DNA from: Janthinobacterium sp. 61
GTDB taxonomy: Bacteria; Pseudomonadota; Gammaproteobacteria; Burkholderiales; Burkholderiaceae_D
Direction of reading: 5' to 3'
Assembly (NCBI RefSeq): GCF_002846335.1
Contig: NZ_PJMQ01000001.1
Coordinates: 2,418,001 to 2,482,000, forward strand
DNA: 64,000 bases
Under the pieces are notes generated by a model, which saw nothing but the letters and a program-made list of their open reading frames with translations, was not told the DNA's origin and did not search any database. Within the stretch, counting starts at the first letter, position 1. Each line of letters begins with the position of its first letter. The position numbers were made by a program, and so were the translations under genes. Positions 53,061 to 62,372 of this stretch are shown here, piece by piece.

Positions 53061-53978
53061 CTAGTGTATGCCGCCCACGCGTTTCGGGTTACTGAAGTTC
53101 ATCCACACCAGGAATGCCTTGCCGACGATGTTCTCGTTCGGCACGAAGCCCCAGTAGCGGCTGTCCGCGCTATTGTCGCGGTTATCGCCCATCATGAAGT
53201 AATTGCCTTGTGGCACCACACACGTAAAACCGTCTTCGTTGTAGTTGCACGCATCCTTGTGCGGGAAATCCTTCACTTCGCGCAAGTTCAACGTGGGAGC
53301 CGGTTCGTCGTTGAGGATGCGGTGGCTCACGCCCGTCAGATTTTCTTCCAGCTGCTTGTGATACACAGTGCTTTCGTCATCGAGGTAGTCGTCCAGCGGC
53401 GTGTACCGCACTTCCTTGCCGTTGACCGTCAAGCGCTTGTTTTCATAGGTGATTTTATCACCGGGCACGCCGATCACCCGCTTGATATAGTCTTGCGACA
53501 TATCTTTCGGGTACTTGAACACCATCACGTCACCGCGCTGCGGATCGTTGACTTCAATGATGCGCTTGTTGACGATCGGCAAACGGATGCCATAGGTGAA
53601 CTTGTTGACCAGGATCAAATCGCCCACCAGCAAGGTCGGCACCATCGAGCTCGACGGGATCTTGAATGGCTCGTACAGGAACGAGCGCAGGCAGAACACC
53701 AGGGCGATGACGGGGAAGAAGCTGCCCGAATACTCGACCCAGGTCGGCTGGCGCAACAGCGCTGCCTCAATGGTCGCGCGGCTGCCGCCCGCATCGGACT
53801 TGATGCCCTCAGCGGCCAGCTTGGACTGGCGCGCATCGAAATCAGCCAGGGCGCGGTCGGCCGCCTTGCGGCGCTGCTTGGACAGATAAAACACATCCAG
53901 GCACCAGACCAGGCCCGTCAACACCATCAGCACGAACAGGATTAAAGCGAAGTTCCCTAAAATTACTTGCAGGTTCAT
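53061..53978 (-). CDS. lepB: Signal peptidase I
   Basis: Inner-membrane peptidase removing Sec and Tat signal peptides. 305 residues, with an N-terminal membrane segment ([25 protein letters not shown]), a second near 80-95, and the catalytic boxes [16 protein letters not shown] (nucleophile Ser), [11 protein letters not shown] with [10 protein letters not shown] (general-base Lys) and [17 protein letters not shown]. Starts 2 bp after the lepA stop, as in most proteobacteria. Confidence 0.96.
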   Translation of the reverse strand: MNLQVILGNFALILFVLMVLTGLVWCLDVFYLSKQRRKAADRALADFDARQSKLAAEGIKSDAGGSRATIEAALLRQPTWVEYSGSFFPVIALVFCLRSFLYEPFKIPSSSMVPTLLVGDLILVNKFTYGIRLPIVNKRIIEVNDPQRGDVMVFKYPKDMSQDYIKRVIGVPGDKITYENKRLTVNGKEVRYTPLDDYLDDESTVYHKQLEENLTGVSHRILNDEPAPTLNLREVKDFPHKDACNYNEDGFTCVVPQGNYFMMGDNRDNSADSRYWGFVPNENIVGKAFLVWMNFSNPKRVGGIH

Positions 53979-53980
53979 TA

Positions 53981-55771
53981 TTAACCATCCACTTGTAAAA
54001 TTGCCAGGAATGCCTCTTGCGGGATTTCCACGGAACCTACTTGCTTCATGCGTTTCTTACCCGCTTTTTGTTTTTCCAGCAATTTTTTCTTGCGGCTGAT
54101 GTCGCCGCCATAGCACTTGGCCAGCACGTTCTTGCGCAAGGCTTTCACGTTCTCGCGCGAAATGATGTTCGCGCCGATGGTCGCCTGGATGGCCACGTCG
54201 AACATCTGGCGCGGGATAAGTTCGCGCATCTTGGCGGCCACCTGGCGGCCACGGTACTGGCTGTTCGAACGGTGGACGATGATGGCCAGCGCATCGACTT
54301 TTTCGCTGTTGATCAGCATGTCGACCTTGACCACGTCGGCCGCGCGGTATTCCTTGAACTCGTAATCCATCGAGGCATAACCGCGCGACGTCGATTTCAG
54401 GCGGTCAAAGAAGTCCAGCACGATCTCGGCCATCGGCATTTCATACACGAGCTTGACCTGGCGGCCGTGGTAGCTCATGTCCATCTGGATGCCGCGCTTG
54501 CCGATACACAGGGTAATCACGGAACCCACGTATTCCTGCGGCATATACAGATTGACCGTGACGATAGGCTCGCGCACTTCCTCGATGCGCGACGGATCGG
54601 GCATCTTCGACGGGTTGTCGACGTTGATCATGGTACCGTCGCGCTGGATCACTTCATACACCACGGTTGGCGCCGTGGTGATCAGGTCCATATCGAATTC
54701 GCGCTCGAGGCGTTCCTGCACGATTTCCATGTGCAGCAAGCCCAGGAAGCCGCAGCGGAAGCCGAAGCCCAGCGCCTGCGACACTTCCGGCTCGTACATC
54801 AGGGCCGCGTCGTTCAGTTTCAGCTTTTCCAGCGAGTCGCGCAGCGCGTCGTACTGGTTCGCTTCCACGGGGAACAGGCCGGCGAACACTTGCGGCTGCA
54901 CTTCCTTGAAGCCAGGCAATGGCGCGGCGGCAGGACGGCTGACCAGGGTGACGGTATCGCCCACCTTGGCCGCCTTCAATTCCTTGATGCCGGCGATGAT
55001 GAAGCCCACCTGGCCTGCCGACAATTGCGGCAAGGATTGCGAACGGGGAGAAAATACGCCGATGTCTTCCACCAGCTGCACCGAATCGGTGGCCATCAGG
55101 CGGATCTTGTCTTTCGGTTTCAGGGTGCCGTTGACCACGCGTACCAGCATGACCACGCCCACATAGGCGTCATACCAGGAATCGACGATCAGCGCCTGCA
55201 GCGGCGCATCGGGGTCGCCCTTCGGTGGCGGCACCTTGACGATCAGCTGCTCGAGCACGTCCAGCACGCCGAAGCCCGTCTTGGCCGAGCAATGCACGGC
55301 GTCGGCCGCGTCGATGCCGATCACGTCTTCGATTTCGGCAATGGCGTTCGGTGGGTCCGCGTTCGGCAAGTCGATCTTGTTCAGGACGGGCACCACTTCC
55401 ACGCCCAGGTCCAGCGCCGTATAGCAGTTGGCGACCGTTTGCGCTTCCACGCCTTGCGACGCGTCAACCACCAGCAGCGCGCCTTCGCACGCGGACAGCG
55501 AGCGCGACACTTCATAGCTGAAGTCGACGTGACCCGGTGTATCGATCAGGTTCAGGTTGTAGATCTGGCCATCGCGTGCCTTGTAGTGCAGGGCCGCCGT
55601 CTGCGCCTTGATGGTAATGCCGCGCTCGCGCTCCAGATCCATCGAATCGAGCACCTGCGCCTCCATCTCGCGGTCGGACAAGCCGCCGCACAATTGAATG
55701 ATGCGGTCAGCCAGGGTCGATTTACCGTGGTCAATATGGGCGATGATGGAGAAGTTGCGTATGTTATTCAT
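53981..55771 (-). CDS. lepA: Elongation factor 4 (LepA) GTPase
   Basis: Ribosomal back-translocase/assembly GTPase, 596 residues. G1 [16 protein letters not shown] at the N-terminus, switch [15 protein letters not shown]4 NKIDLP, EF-G-like domains and the LepA-specific C-terminal domain ([43 protein letters not shown]). Followed immediately by lepB. A terminator-like hairpin upstream (55873-55918) separates it from the mucD unit, so it should have its own promoter in the 100 bp before the ATG. Confidence 0.97.
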   Translation of the reverse strand: MNNIRNFSIIAHIDHGKSTLADRIIQLCGGLSDREMEAQVLDSMDLERERGITIKAQTAALHYKARDGQIYNLNLIDTPGHVDFSYEVSRSLSACEGALLVVDASQGVEAQTVANCYTALDLGVEVVPVLNKIDLPNADPPNAIAEIEDVIGIDAADAVHCSAKTGFGVLDVLEQLIVKVPPPKGDPDAPLQALIVDSWYDAYVGVVMLVRVVNGTLKPKDKIRLMATDSVQLVEDIGVFSPRSQSLPQLSAGQVGFIIAGIKELKAAKVGDTVTLVSRPAAAPLPGFKEVQPQVFAGLFPVEANQYDALRDSLEKLKLNDAALMYEPEVSQALGFGFRCGFLGLLHMEIVQERLEREFDMDLITTAPTVVYEVIQRDGTMINVDNPSKMPDPSRIEEVREPIVTVNLYMPQEYVGSVITLCIGKRGIQMDMSYHGRQVKLVYEMPMAEIVLDFFDRLKSTSRGYASMDYEFKEYRAADVVKVDMLINSEKVDALAIIVHRSNSQYRGRQVAAKMRELIPRQMFDVAIQATIGANIISRENVKALRKNVLAKCYGGDISRKKKLLEKQKAGKKRMKQVGSVEIPQEAFLAILQVDG

Positions 55772-56086
55772 TAACTAATATATGTGCGAGTGACAACACT
55801 GCTTTAACAGGAATCAAGGGGATCATGTCCGGGCCAAACAGGGCCAACACCGGGCGCCCCACTCATGATGAAAAAAGCGCTCCGAGCAGGACATCTGCAT
55901 GCCCAGGCGAGCGCTTTTGAAGCGACAGAAGCTGCTGCCTCGGACAGTAGCTTTTTCGACCTTCCCATTTTACCGGATTTCAGAGTAGAAAGCCCGTCTT
56001 TCAGAGGCCGGCACTGGGCAAGCCGACATTTTCAGCTGTTTACAGCACCAGGATGGTGCAATGCAGCGTGAATATTGTTATTTAAG
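55772..56086. other. Intergenic region between lepA and the glutaredoxin-like gene
   Basis: 315 bp without a gene. It contains the terminator at 55873-55918 and, between that and the lepA start, room for the lepA promoter. The rest (55919-56086) shows nothing I can name. Confidence 0.55.
55873..55918 (-). terminator. Terminator-like hairpin downstream of the mucD unit
   Basis: AAAAGCGCTC and GAGCGCTTTT arms, 10-bp perfect stem, with an inner hairpin GCAG-GACAT-CTGC (55886-55898) in the 26-base loop; on the minus strand the stem is followed by a T-run of six. Confidence 0.75.
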
Positions 56087-56332
56087 CTACGAAAGGTAGC
56101 GACGCACGGCAGCCTCGTCCAGAAAATAATGGCAGAGCTCCGGCTGCGCCAGGTCGCCAAACAGCACCGGCACCAGTTCGTCGAAGCGCGCCAGCAGCGA
56201 GGCATCGGGCGAGGCATCGATATCGATCACTTCCACCGTAAACGGCTTGTCAGGCGACTGCAACAGGAACAATGCGTCAAGCATATCCTGGCATAAATGG
56301 CAGTAACTGCGGGAATAGAGAGTGAAGTGCAT
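56087..56332 (-). CDS. Glutaredoxin-like thiol protein
   Basis: An 81-residue thioredoxin-fold protein (glutaredoxin/DUF836 type) with the redox motif C-H-L-C at residues 11-14 (LYSRSYCHLCQDML) and the cis-Pro region LVPVLFGD. Cytosolic. It is 112 bp downstream of mucD with a palindrome-rich spacer and probably shares its transcript. Redox partner unknown. Confidence 0.82.
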   Translation of the reverse strand: MHFTLYSRSYCHLCQDMLDALFLLQSPDKPFTVEVIDIDASPDASLLARFDELVPVLFGDLAQPELCHYFLDEAAVRRYLS

Positions 56333-56357
56333 ATTTTTGTGACGGCGCAGAGGAAGG

Positions 56358-56440
56358 CTGGGGTCAGACGGGGACGCCTAGTCCCGACGGGGGAATTCAA
56401 GCCAGTGGCTTGAATTCCGATCCCGCAGGGACTACCCCCA
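56358..56440. repeat. Composite palindromic element between mucD and glutaredoxin gene
   Basis: Begins TGGGGTCAGACGGGGAC, i.e. like the GGGGTCAGACCC family, then diverges. It contains GGGAC-GCCTA-GTCCC and a perfect palindrome GGAATTCAAGCCA-G-TGGCTTGAATTCC (56392-56418), and closes with GGGACTACCCCCA. Same build as the 27-bp palindromes (13-bp arms, one-base centre) but different arm sequence. Confidence 0.7.
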
Positions 56441-56444
56441 GAAT

Positions 56445-57929
56445 TTACTTGGCTGACGGGCGCAGCGAGACGAATTGCGCCGTATTGCCACGGCGCACCA
56501 GCACGGCCGACGGCTTCTTCGGATCGAGCTTGGCCACCAGGGCATTGAACTGCTTGGCATCTTTCACGGCAACGTTGTTCAATTGCAAGATCACATCGCC
56601 AGGCTGCAGGCCCGCCAGGGCCGCCACCCCACCCGCATCGTCGACCAGCGCGCCCGCGTCGATCCTCAATTCCTGCTTTTTCTCGGCCGGCACGTCGCTG
56701 ACCTTCAGCCCCAGTGCATTGACGGCTTGCGCTTCCGACTTCTTGGCCGTCTTGTCGCCTTCCAGTTCGCTCACGGTGATGGGCAAGGTCTGCTGCGCGC
56801 CATTGCGCCAGATGGTGATGTTGGACTTGCCATTAAGAGTGGCGTCACCGACCAGGCGCTGCACGTCGGACCAGCGCTCGATGGCCGCGCCGTTGAATTT
56901 CAGGATGATGTCGCCCGGCTTGATACCCGCCTTGTCGGCCGCGCCACCCGGCTCCACCATCGACACTTGCGCGCCCTTGGCGTTCGGCAAGCCCAGCGAT
57001 TCCGCCACGTCCTTGCTCACTTCGCCGATCTGCACGCCGATGCGCCCGCGCACCACTTTACCCGTCTTTTTCAGCTGCTCGCCCACGCGCATGGCTTCAT
57101 CGATCGGTACGGCAAATGAAATGCCATTGTAGGCGCCGGACAAAGTGGCGATCTGCGAGTTGATGCCGATCACTTCGCCGCGCATATTGATCAAGGGACC
57201 GCCCGAGTTGCCAGGGTTGACGGCCACGTCGCTCTGGATCAGGGGCAGGTAGTCGCCCGTATCGCGGGACTTGGCGGAAATGATGCCGGCCGTCACCGTA
57301 TTTTCCAGGTTGAATGGCGAACCGATGGCGATCACCCACTCGCCCACGCGTATCTTGTCCGAGTCGCCGATGGTCAGGCGCGGCAGGTTGGCGCCCTCGA
57401 TTTTCAGCAGGGCCACGTCGGTGCGGGCGTCAGCGCCGATCACCTTGGCCTTGAATTCGCGCTTGTCCGTCAGGGTCACGTACACCTCGTCGGCGCCATC
57501 GACCACGTGGGCATTGCTCAGCACGTAACCATCGGCCGAGATGATGAAACCGGAACCGACGCCGCGCTGCACTTCCTGCTCCTGCGGCACGGCGCGACGA
57601 CCGCCACGCGGTGCCTGCTGGCGCGGCACAGGCATGGCGCCGCCAAAGAAGCGGCGCAGGAATTCCTGCATTTCCTGTTCATCCTGGCCGCCCGCACCGG
57701 GCGTATTCATCTTCAGGCGCTCGGTGGTACGAATATTCACCACGGCCGGACCGACGGCATCGACCAGGTCAGCGAAATCAGGCAACTTCACGGCCGGCAC
57801 GGCCGCGTGCGCCTGTGGCGCCAGGCCCAGCATAGTGGGAGCGAGAAAGAGACCAGCCGTACCGAACAATAAGGCGGAAAGCGTCTTCACTGAAAACGAC
57901 TTGCTGGCGACACACATGTTTTTTTTCAT
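56445..57929 (-). CDS. mucD: Do-family periplasmic serine protease (MucD/DegQ type)
   Basis: Envelope quality-control protease, 494 residues, with a signal sequence ending near QAHAAVPA. Catalytic triad His in VLSNAHVVDGAD, Asp in DARTDVALLKIE and Ser in NPGNSGGPLINMRG; two PDZ domains follow (RGRIGVQIGEVSKDVAESLGLPNAKGAQVSMVEPGGAADKAGIKPGD and the second near residue 400). Lies downstream of rpoE and its anti-sigma gene with its own 226-bp leader, so it probably belongs to the sigma-E stress regulon. Confidence 0.94.
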   Translation of the reverse strand: MKKNMCVASKSFSVKTLSALLFGTAGLFLAPTMLGLAPQAHAAVPAVKLPDFADLVDAVGPAVVNIRTTERLKMNTPGAGGQDEQEMQEFLRRFFGGAMPVPRQQAPRGGRRAVPQEQEVQRGVGSGFIISADGYVLSNAHVVDGADEVYVTLTDKREFKAKVIGADARTDVALLKIEGANLPRLTIGDSDKIRVGEWVIAIGSPFNLENTVTAGIISAKSRDTGDYLPLIQSDVAVNPGNSGGPLINMRGEVIGINSQIATLSGAYNGISFAVPIDEAMRVGEQLKKTGKVVRGRIGVQIGEVSKDVAESLGLPNAKGAQVSMVEPGGAADKAGIKPGDIILKFNGAAIERWSDVQRLVGDATLNGKSNITIWRNGAQQTLPITVSELEGDKTAKKSEAQAVNALGLKVSDVPAEKKQELRIDAGALVDDAGGVAALAGLQPGDVILQLNNVAVKDAKQFNALVAKLDPKKPSAVLVRRGNTAQFVSLRPSAK

Positions 57930-58155
57930 GGAAAGGATCTTTTCGAGTATTAAAACGGATCAGGCGATTGCCTACGCGCATGATTGGCCGTCATGACGGA
58001 GACCCAGGGGTAAACACACCTGGCAGCGCGCATGGAAAGCAATGCAACAATATATCGCAAAAGCAAGATATTGCCAGCACAGAGTGTCAATCGTAGCGAA
58101 GTCCGGTGTCAAGAGGGCCAGGGGCAAGTTAAGCCTGGCATAAGATGCCGCAGCG

Positions 58156-58491
58156 CTAGCGCTGTGCCAGCGGCCCCGCCTCCAGCGGCTCGGCAGTGCC
58201 CAGCGGCACGATGGCAGAGGACAGGGGTTGCAATGGCTCCGCGTGGACAGCCTGCTCGTCAGGCGCCGCCTCGGCGGCCAGGCGCCTGGCCAGGCGTGCG
58301 TCGAATTCGGCGCCCAAGGCATGGCCGCACTGCTCCGAGCGCAGCACGTCACCGATCAGGCGATAGGCATTCCAGGCTTGCCGCCCCGATGGCGTATCGA
58401 GGGCCGCGAAAGCCAGTTCGAGTTCGCTCGCCGCCAGCTCACCATCGGCCAGGGCGGAAATCGTCTCGTGCAATCGTGTATGCGTATCCAT
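58156..58491 (-). CDS. rseA: RseA-like anti-sigma-E factor, short form without membrane segment
   Basis: A 111-residue protein with the RseA N-terminal domain that binds sigma-E (TRLHETISALADGELAASELELAFAAL, WNAYRLIGDVLRSE, LGAEFDARLARRLAAE). The start MDTHTRLHET at 58491 is chosen by alignment to that domain; the longer frame begins at 58542. Unlike typical RseA, it has no transmembrane helix or periplasmic domain: it ends with a Pro/Ala-rich tail (AIVPLGTAEPLEAGPLAQR). With rseB also absent, regulated proteolysis by DegS/RseP cannot work in the usual way. Lies 72 bp after rpoE. Confidence 0.82.
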   Translation of the reverse strand: MDTHTRLHETISALADGELAASELELAFAALDTPSGRQAWNAYRLIGDVLRSEQCGHALGAEFDARLARRLAAEAAPDEQAVHAEPLQPLSSAIVPLGTAEPLEAGPLAQR

Positions 58492-58563
58492 GATGGGTCC
58501 TGCCATTTCAAGAGAATAGTTGCGGAAACCGGACGCAGCCATGCCAACCTCATACTCCCCAGA

Positions 58564-59166
58564 TTACCAGCGCTTGTCAATCGGCATATCCAACAACGGT
58601 TTCAATTTCTCCGCGATCACTTCGCGCGCGCGAAAAATGCGGCTGCGCACGGTGCCAATGGGGCACGCCATGATTTCCGAAATCTCTTCATAGCTGAGGC
58701 CCTCGATCTCGCGCAGCACGATGGCCGTGCGCAGCTCGATGGGCAGCACTTCCATGGCCGCATTGACGGTGACTGCAATCTGCTTGCTGGCCAGCACGGA
58801 TTCGGGCGTATTGTTGTCGCGCAATTTAGTGCCGTCATCGAAGGATTCCGCCTGCTCGACGTCGGCATCGCAGGACGTGGCGGCGCGCCGCCCCTGCGTG
58901 ACGAGATAATTCTTGGCCGTATTGATGCCGATGCGATACAACCAGGTATAAAAGGCGGCATCGCCGCGAAAATGGCGCAGCGCCCGGTATGCCTTGATAA
59001 AGGTTTCCTGCACCACATCTTCGGCCTCCGCCGGGTCATTCACAAGTCGCGACACAAGACGCATCAAGCGGCGCTGATATTTCGATACCAGCACATCGAA
59101 TGCCCGTTTGTCGCCAGCCTGCACCCGCTCGACCAGTAACTGATCATACTCGCGCTCTGTGCTCAC
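58564..59166 (-). CDS. rpoE: RNA polymerase sigma factor RpoE (sigma-E, ECF)
   Basis: Envelope-stress ECF sigma factor. I favour the GTG start at 59166 (AGGGG ribosome site; product begins STEREYDQLLVERVQAGDKRAFDVLV, the family's usual N-terminus, 200 residues); an ATG at 59187 would add seven residues but leave a very short leader. Region 2 (VSKYQRRLMRLVSRLVNDPAEAEDVVQETFIKAYRAL, FYTWLYRIGINTAKNYL) and region 4 (LPIELRTAIVLREIEGLSYEEISEIMACPIGTVRSRIFRAREVI) are complete. A sigma-E-like promoter precedes it, suggesting autoregulation. Confidence 0.95.
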   Translation of the reverse strand: MSTEREYDQLLVERVQAGDKRAFDVLVSKYQRRLMRLVSRLVNDPAEAEDVVQETFIKAYRALRHFRGDAAFYTWLYRIGINTAKNYLVTQGRRAATSCDADVEQAESFDDGTKLRDNNTPESVLASKQIAVTVNAAMEVLPIELRTAIVLREIEGLSYEEISEIMACPIGTVRSRIFRAREVIAEKLKPLLDMPIDKRW

Positions 59167-59209
59167 GCCCGATGCCCCTGTTCGCATGCAGCGTGGGCGC
59201 CTGTATGGA

Positions 59210-59238
59210 TATAGAGTTGGCCCGCTGCAAGAAGTTCA
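59210..59238 (-). promoter_or_regulatory. Sigma-E-like promoter of rpoE
   Basis: Minus strand: TGAACTT (59238-59232), 16-base spacer, TCTATA (59215-59210). The -35 matches the sigma-E consensus GGAACTT in six of seven bases with the correct spacing. Confidence 0.6.
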
Positions 59239-59253
59239 GTGTTCGCCCCACTT

Positions 59254-59751
59254 TTATTCGTCCCCGCTCCGCGCCGCAATGGCCCGGCACGCCACGGCCA
59301 GCGGACGGAAGGCGGTGCAAGCGCTGCCACGCTGCACCAGCACCTGCGTGCGTCGCCCCGCGGCATCGGCCAGGCACAGCACCAGCAGCGATGGCCACAG
59401 GGTCGAACCGGGCAACAGGCGCAGCACAGGCGGCACCAACGGCGCCCCGCCATGTTCCAGATATACCCCCAGCCGCAACTGGCCGACCGGCGAAATATCA
59501 AGCACCTGCGGCTTTCTGCGCTTGCGCAGCAAAGCCAGCAAAAACACGCCGCCAGTCGCACTCGGCAGGGCACCGGGCCAGCCCAGCGCATAGCCGCCCA
59601 CCAGCTGGCCGGGGCCAGGCTCGGACAGGGCCGCAACGCGCCACGCGCCGCTCAAGGGGCAGGCTGCCAGCACAGCACACAGCCCCAGCACCGCTTGCAG
59701 CAGGCGCAAACAGACAGGCGTGCGAATGACAGCCGCTACCGCGATCGACAT
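59254..59751 (-). CDS. Small membrane protein, YgfX-like
   Basis: A 165-residue protein with two closely spaced N-terminal hydrophobic segments (CLRLLQAVLGLCAVLAACPLSG and later GVFLLALLRKRRKP is more polar) and a small C-terminal domain (LRLGVYLEHGGAPLVPPVLRLLPGSTLWPSLLVLCLADAAGRRTQVLVQRGSACTAFRPLAVACR) that fits the loose YgfX/CptA pattern. Genes of this kind often sit between fabF and rpoE in betaproteobacteria. Function not demonstrated; sequence conservation is low, so the family call is tentative. Confidence 0.6.
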   Translation of the reverse strand: MSIAVAAVIRTPVCLRLLQAVLGLCAVLAACPLSGAWRVAALSEPGPGQLVGGYALGWPGALPSATGGVFLLALLRKRRKPQVLDISPVGQLRLGVYLEHGGAPLVPPVLRLLPGSTLWPSLLVLCLADAAGRRTQVLVQRGSACTAFRPLAVACRAIAARSGDE

Positions 59752-59835
59752 AGTGACAACTCAAAGGGGAAAACATCAGGCGCGCCGGCACCATGCCGGG
59801 CAAATTCAGGCACCAACGAACGTTGGCACCGAATC

Positions 59836-59868
59836 AGCGCTCACTACGGTTTGACCGTAGCGAGCGCT
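59836..59868. terminator. Hairpin after fabF
   Basis: AGCGCTCACTACGGT-TTG-ACCGTAGCGAGCGCT, a 15-bp stem with one mismatch just beyond the fabF stop. No T-run; may mark the end of the fab operon or stabilise its 3' end. Confidence 0.6.
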
Positions 59869-59881
59869 TGAAAGTTCCTGC

Positions 59882-61132
59882 TTATTTCGCTTTACCGAAA
59901 ATCAGCGTGCCATTCGTTCCGCCGAAGCCGAACGAATTCTTCACCGCATAATCGATCTTCATATCCCGCGCCGTGTTGGCACAGAAATCGAGATCGCAAG
60001 CCGGATCCTGGTTGAAGATGTTGATGGTCGGTGGCGACACCTGATGGTGCAACGCCAGGACCGTAAACACCGCTTCCAGACCGCCCGCGCCGCCCAGCAA
60101 ATGGCCCGTCATCGACTTCGTCGAGTTGACGACCATATGCTTGGCATGCTCGCCGAAGGTGCGTTTGATACCCATCACTTCCGCCACGTCGCCTTGCGGG
60201 GTCGACGTGCCGTGCGCGTTCAGGTACTGAATCTGATCCGGATTCAAGCCTGCGTTGTTGAGGGCCGCGATCACCGATTTGCTGCCGCCGCTACCATCTT
60301 CCAGCGGCGAGGTCATGTGATAAGCATCTGCGCTCATCCCGAAACCATGCACTTCGGCATAGATCTTGGCACCACGGGCCACCGCGTGCTCATACTCTTC
60401 CAGCACCATGACACCAGCGCCCTCGCCCAGCACGAAGCCGTCGCGGTCGGCATCCCACGGACGCGATGCCGTTGCCGGATCGTCGTTGCGGGTCGACAAG
60501 GCACGAGCCGAGGCGAAACCGCCCAGGCCCAGCGGCGACACGGTCGATTCAGCACCACCGGCGATCATGACGTCGGCATCGCCGTACTCGATCATGCGCG
60601 CGGCAGCGCCTATGCTGTGCAAACCGGTGGTACACGCCGTCACGATCGCCAGATTCGGACCCTTCAGACCATATTTGATCGAAAGGTTGCCAGAAATCAT
60701 GTTAATGATCGAGGCAGGCACGAAAAATGGCGAGATACGGCGCGGACCGCGCTTTTCGTACTCGGATTTGGTTTCCTCGATCAGCGGCAAGCCGCCGATA
60801 CCGGAACCGATGATCACGCCGATGCGCTCGGCGTTTTCCTCGGTCACTTCCAGACCGGAGTCCTGCATCGCCTGGATGCCTGCAGCCATGCCGTAATGGA
60901 TAAAGGTATCCATGTGGCGGGCTTCCTTACCGGAGATGTACTCTTCGATATTGAAACCTTTGACTTCACCGGCAAAATGCGTGGTGAAGGGCAATGCATC
61001 AAACTTGGTAATCGTGGCAATGCCGGATTTACCTTCAATGATTGCGCCCCACGCCTCGGCAATAGTATTGCCGACAGGTGAAACACAGCCCAGGCCGGTG
61101 ACAACAACACGACGGTTTTTAGAACGGCTCAA
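59882..61132 (-). CDS. fabF: 3-oxoacyl-ACP synthase II FabF
   Basis: Elongating condensing enzyme of type II fatty acid synthesis, 416 residues. Catalytic Cys in [16 protein letters not shown], and the two histidines in [12 protein letters not shown] and [14 protein letters not shown] complete the C-H-H triad; [12 protein letters not shown] closes the fold. Last gene of fabH-fabD-fabG-acpP-fabF, 29 bp after acpP, with a hairpin following. Confidence 0.97.
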   Translation of the reverse strand: MSRSKNRRVVVTGLGCVSPVGNTIAEAWGAIIEGKSGIATITKFDALPFTTHFAGEVKGFNIEEYISGKEARHMDTFIHYGMAAGIQAMQDSGLEVTEENAERIGVIIGSGIGGLPLIEETKSEYEKRGPRRISPFFVPASIINMISGNLSIKYGLKGPNLAIVTACTTGLHSIGAAARMIEYGDADVMIAGGAESTVSPLGLGGFASARALSTRNDDPATASRPWDADRDGFVLGEGAGVMVLEEYEHAVARGAKIYAEVHGFGMSADAYHMTSPLEDGSGGSKSVIAALNNAGLNPDQIQYLNAHGTSTPQGDVAEVMGIKRTFGEHAKHMVVNSTKSMTGHLLGGAGGLEAVFTVLALHHQVSPPTINIFNQDPACDLDFCANTARDMKIDYAVKNSFGFGGTNGTLIFGKAK

Positions 61133-61161
61133 GCGATTCTCCTGAAGTCGGTCAGACAGGC

Positions 61162-61401
61162 TTAGGCCTTGACGTGTGCGGTGGCGTAGTCGATCGCCTG
61201 TTGCACGGTGGTGATTTTTTCAGCTTGTTCGTCAGGGATTTCCATTTCGAATTCGTCTTCCAGGGCCATGACCAGTTCCACGGTGTCCAGGGAATCGGCG
61301 CCGAGATCGTCGACGAAGGAGGATTCGATTTTGATGTCTGCTTCTGCAACGCCCAGTTGCTCAGCGACGATTTTCTTAACGCGTTGTTCGATATCCGACA
61401 T
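61162..61401 (-). CDS. acpP: Acyl carrier protein AcpP
   Basis: 79-residue acidic carrier of acyl chains. The phosphopantetheine site is Ser37 in [18 protein letters not shown]. Modified by the AcpS encoded in this window. A 178-bp gap separates it from fabG, enough for its own strong promoter, in line with the high demand for ACP. Confidence 0.98.
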   Translation of the reverse strand: MSDIEQRVKKIVAEQLGVAEADIKIESSFVDDLGADSLDTVELVMALEDEFEMEIPDEQAEKITTVQQAIDYATAHVKA

Positions 61402-61579
61402 GTTATGGCTCCAAAGTGTGTGTTACGGAAAGTGCGCGCATTTTATCAGGTTTGCGCGTCCGAATACTAATTTCGGTGTCTGCTGCTAATTCGACCGAAG
61501 CTGCTGCTAAAAGATGTGATTATAGACAAAAACGATCGTTGAATCATGCCACAAACGCCCGCCCTGCCTGCCTTTCACA

Positions 61580-62323
61580 TCAATTCATGTACATTCCGCC
61601 GTTCACGTGCAGGGTCGTGCCCGTGATATACGCCGCTTGCGGCGAGGCCAGAAAGGCCACCGCCGCTGCCACGTCTTCCGGTTTGCCCAGGCGGGACAGG
61701 GGAATTTGCGTCAACAGGGCCGCGTGCTGCTCTTCGCTCAGGGCCTTGGTCATGTCGGTATCGATGAAGCCGGGGGCGATGCAGTTCACGGTAATGTTGC
61801 GGCTGCCGATTTCGCGCGCCAGGGCGCGGCTCATGCCTTCCACGCCAGCCTTGGCCGCCGCGTAATTCATTTGCCCCGGATTGCCCGACGAGGCCACCAC
61901 CGACGTGATATTGATGATACGCCCAGCTTTGGCCTTCATCATGCCACGCAGTACTGCGCGCGACAGGCGGCCGACGGCCGACAGGTTGGTGGAAATGACG
62001 CTATCCCACTCGTCATCCTTCATGCGCATGGCCAGCTGGTCTTGCGTGATACCCGCATTGTTGACGAGGATCGACAGGCTGCCATAGGTTTTCTGCACTT
62101 CATCGACGACGGCCGCGCAGCGCGCCGCATCGGTCACGTTCAGGACCAGACCCTTGCCCGCCACGCCTTCGGCGGCCAGGTAATCGGTGATGGCTTGCGC
62201 GCCGCTTTCCGAGGTGGCAGTGCCAACTACGGTGGCGCCCTGCTTGCCCAGTTCGGTGGCGATGGCGCGACCGATGCCGCGCGAAGCGCCCGTCACCAGC
62301 ACGACTTGATTTGCTAAATTCAT
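61580..62323 (-). CDS. fabG: 3-oxoacyl-ACP reductase FabG
   Basis: NADPH-dependent reductase of the elongation cycle, 247 residues from MNLANQVVLVTGASRGIGRAI (ATG ending at 62323; the longer frame begins 6 codons earlier). Short-chain dehydrogenase motifs: TGASRGIG cofactor site, NNAG, catalytic Ser in INITSVVASSGNPGQ and YAAAK. C-terminal TGTTLHVNGGMYMN is the FabG signature. Confidence 0.97.
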   Translation of the reverse strand: MNLANQVVLVTGASRGIGRAIATELGKQGATVVGTATSESGAQAITDYLAAEGVAGKGLVLNVTDAARCAAVVDEVQKTYGSLSILVNNAGITQDQLAMRMKDDEWDSVISTNLSAVGRLSRAVLRGMMKAKAGRIINITSVVASSGNPGQMNYAAAKAGVEGMSRALAREIGSRNITVNCIAPGFIDTDMTKALSEEQHAALLTQIPLSRLGKPEDVAAAVAFLASPQAAYITGTTLHVNGGMYMN

Positions 62324-62372
62324 GAGTATCCTTAAAAACAAGCGCGGCAGGCAGGCTGCCGCAATCTGATGT

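Noticed and set aside
54017..55774. 585-codon frame antisense to lepA
   Set aside because: His/Arg-rich low-information translation, a mirror of a highly conserved gene.
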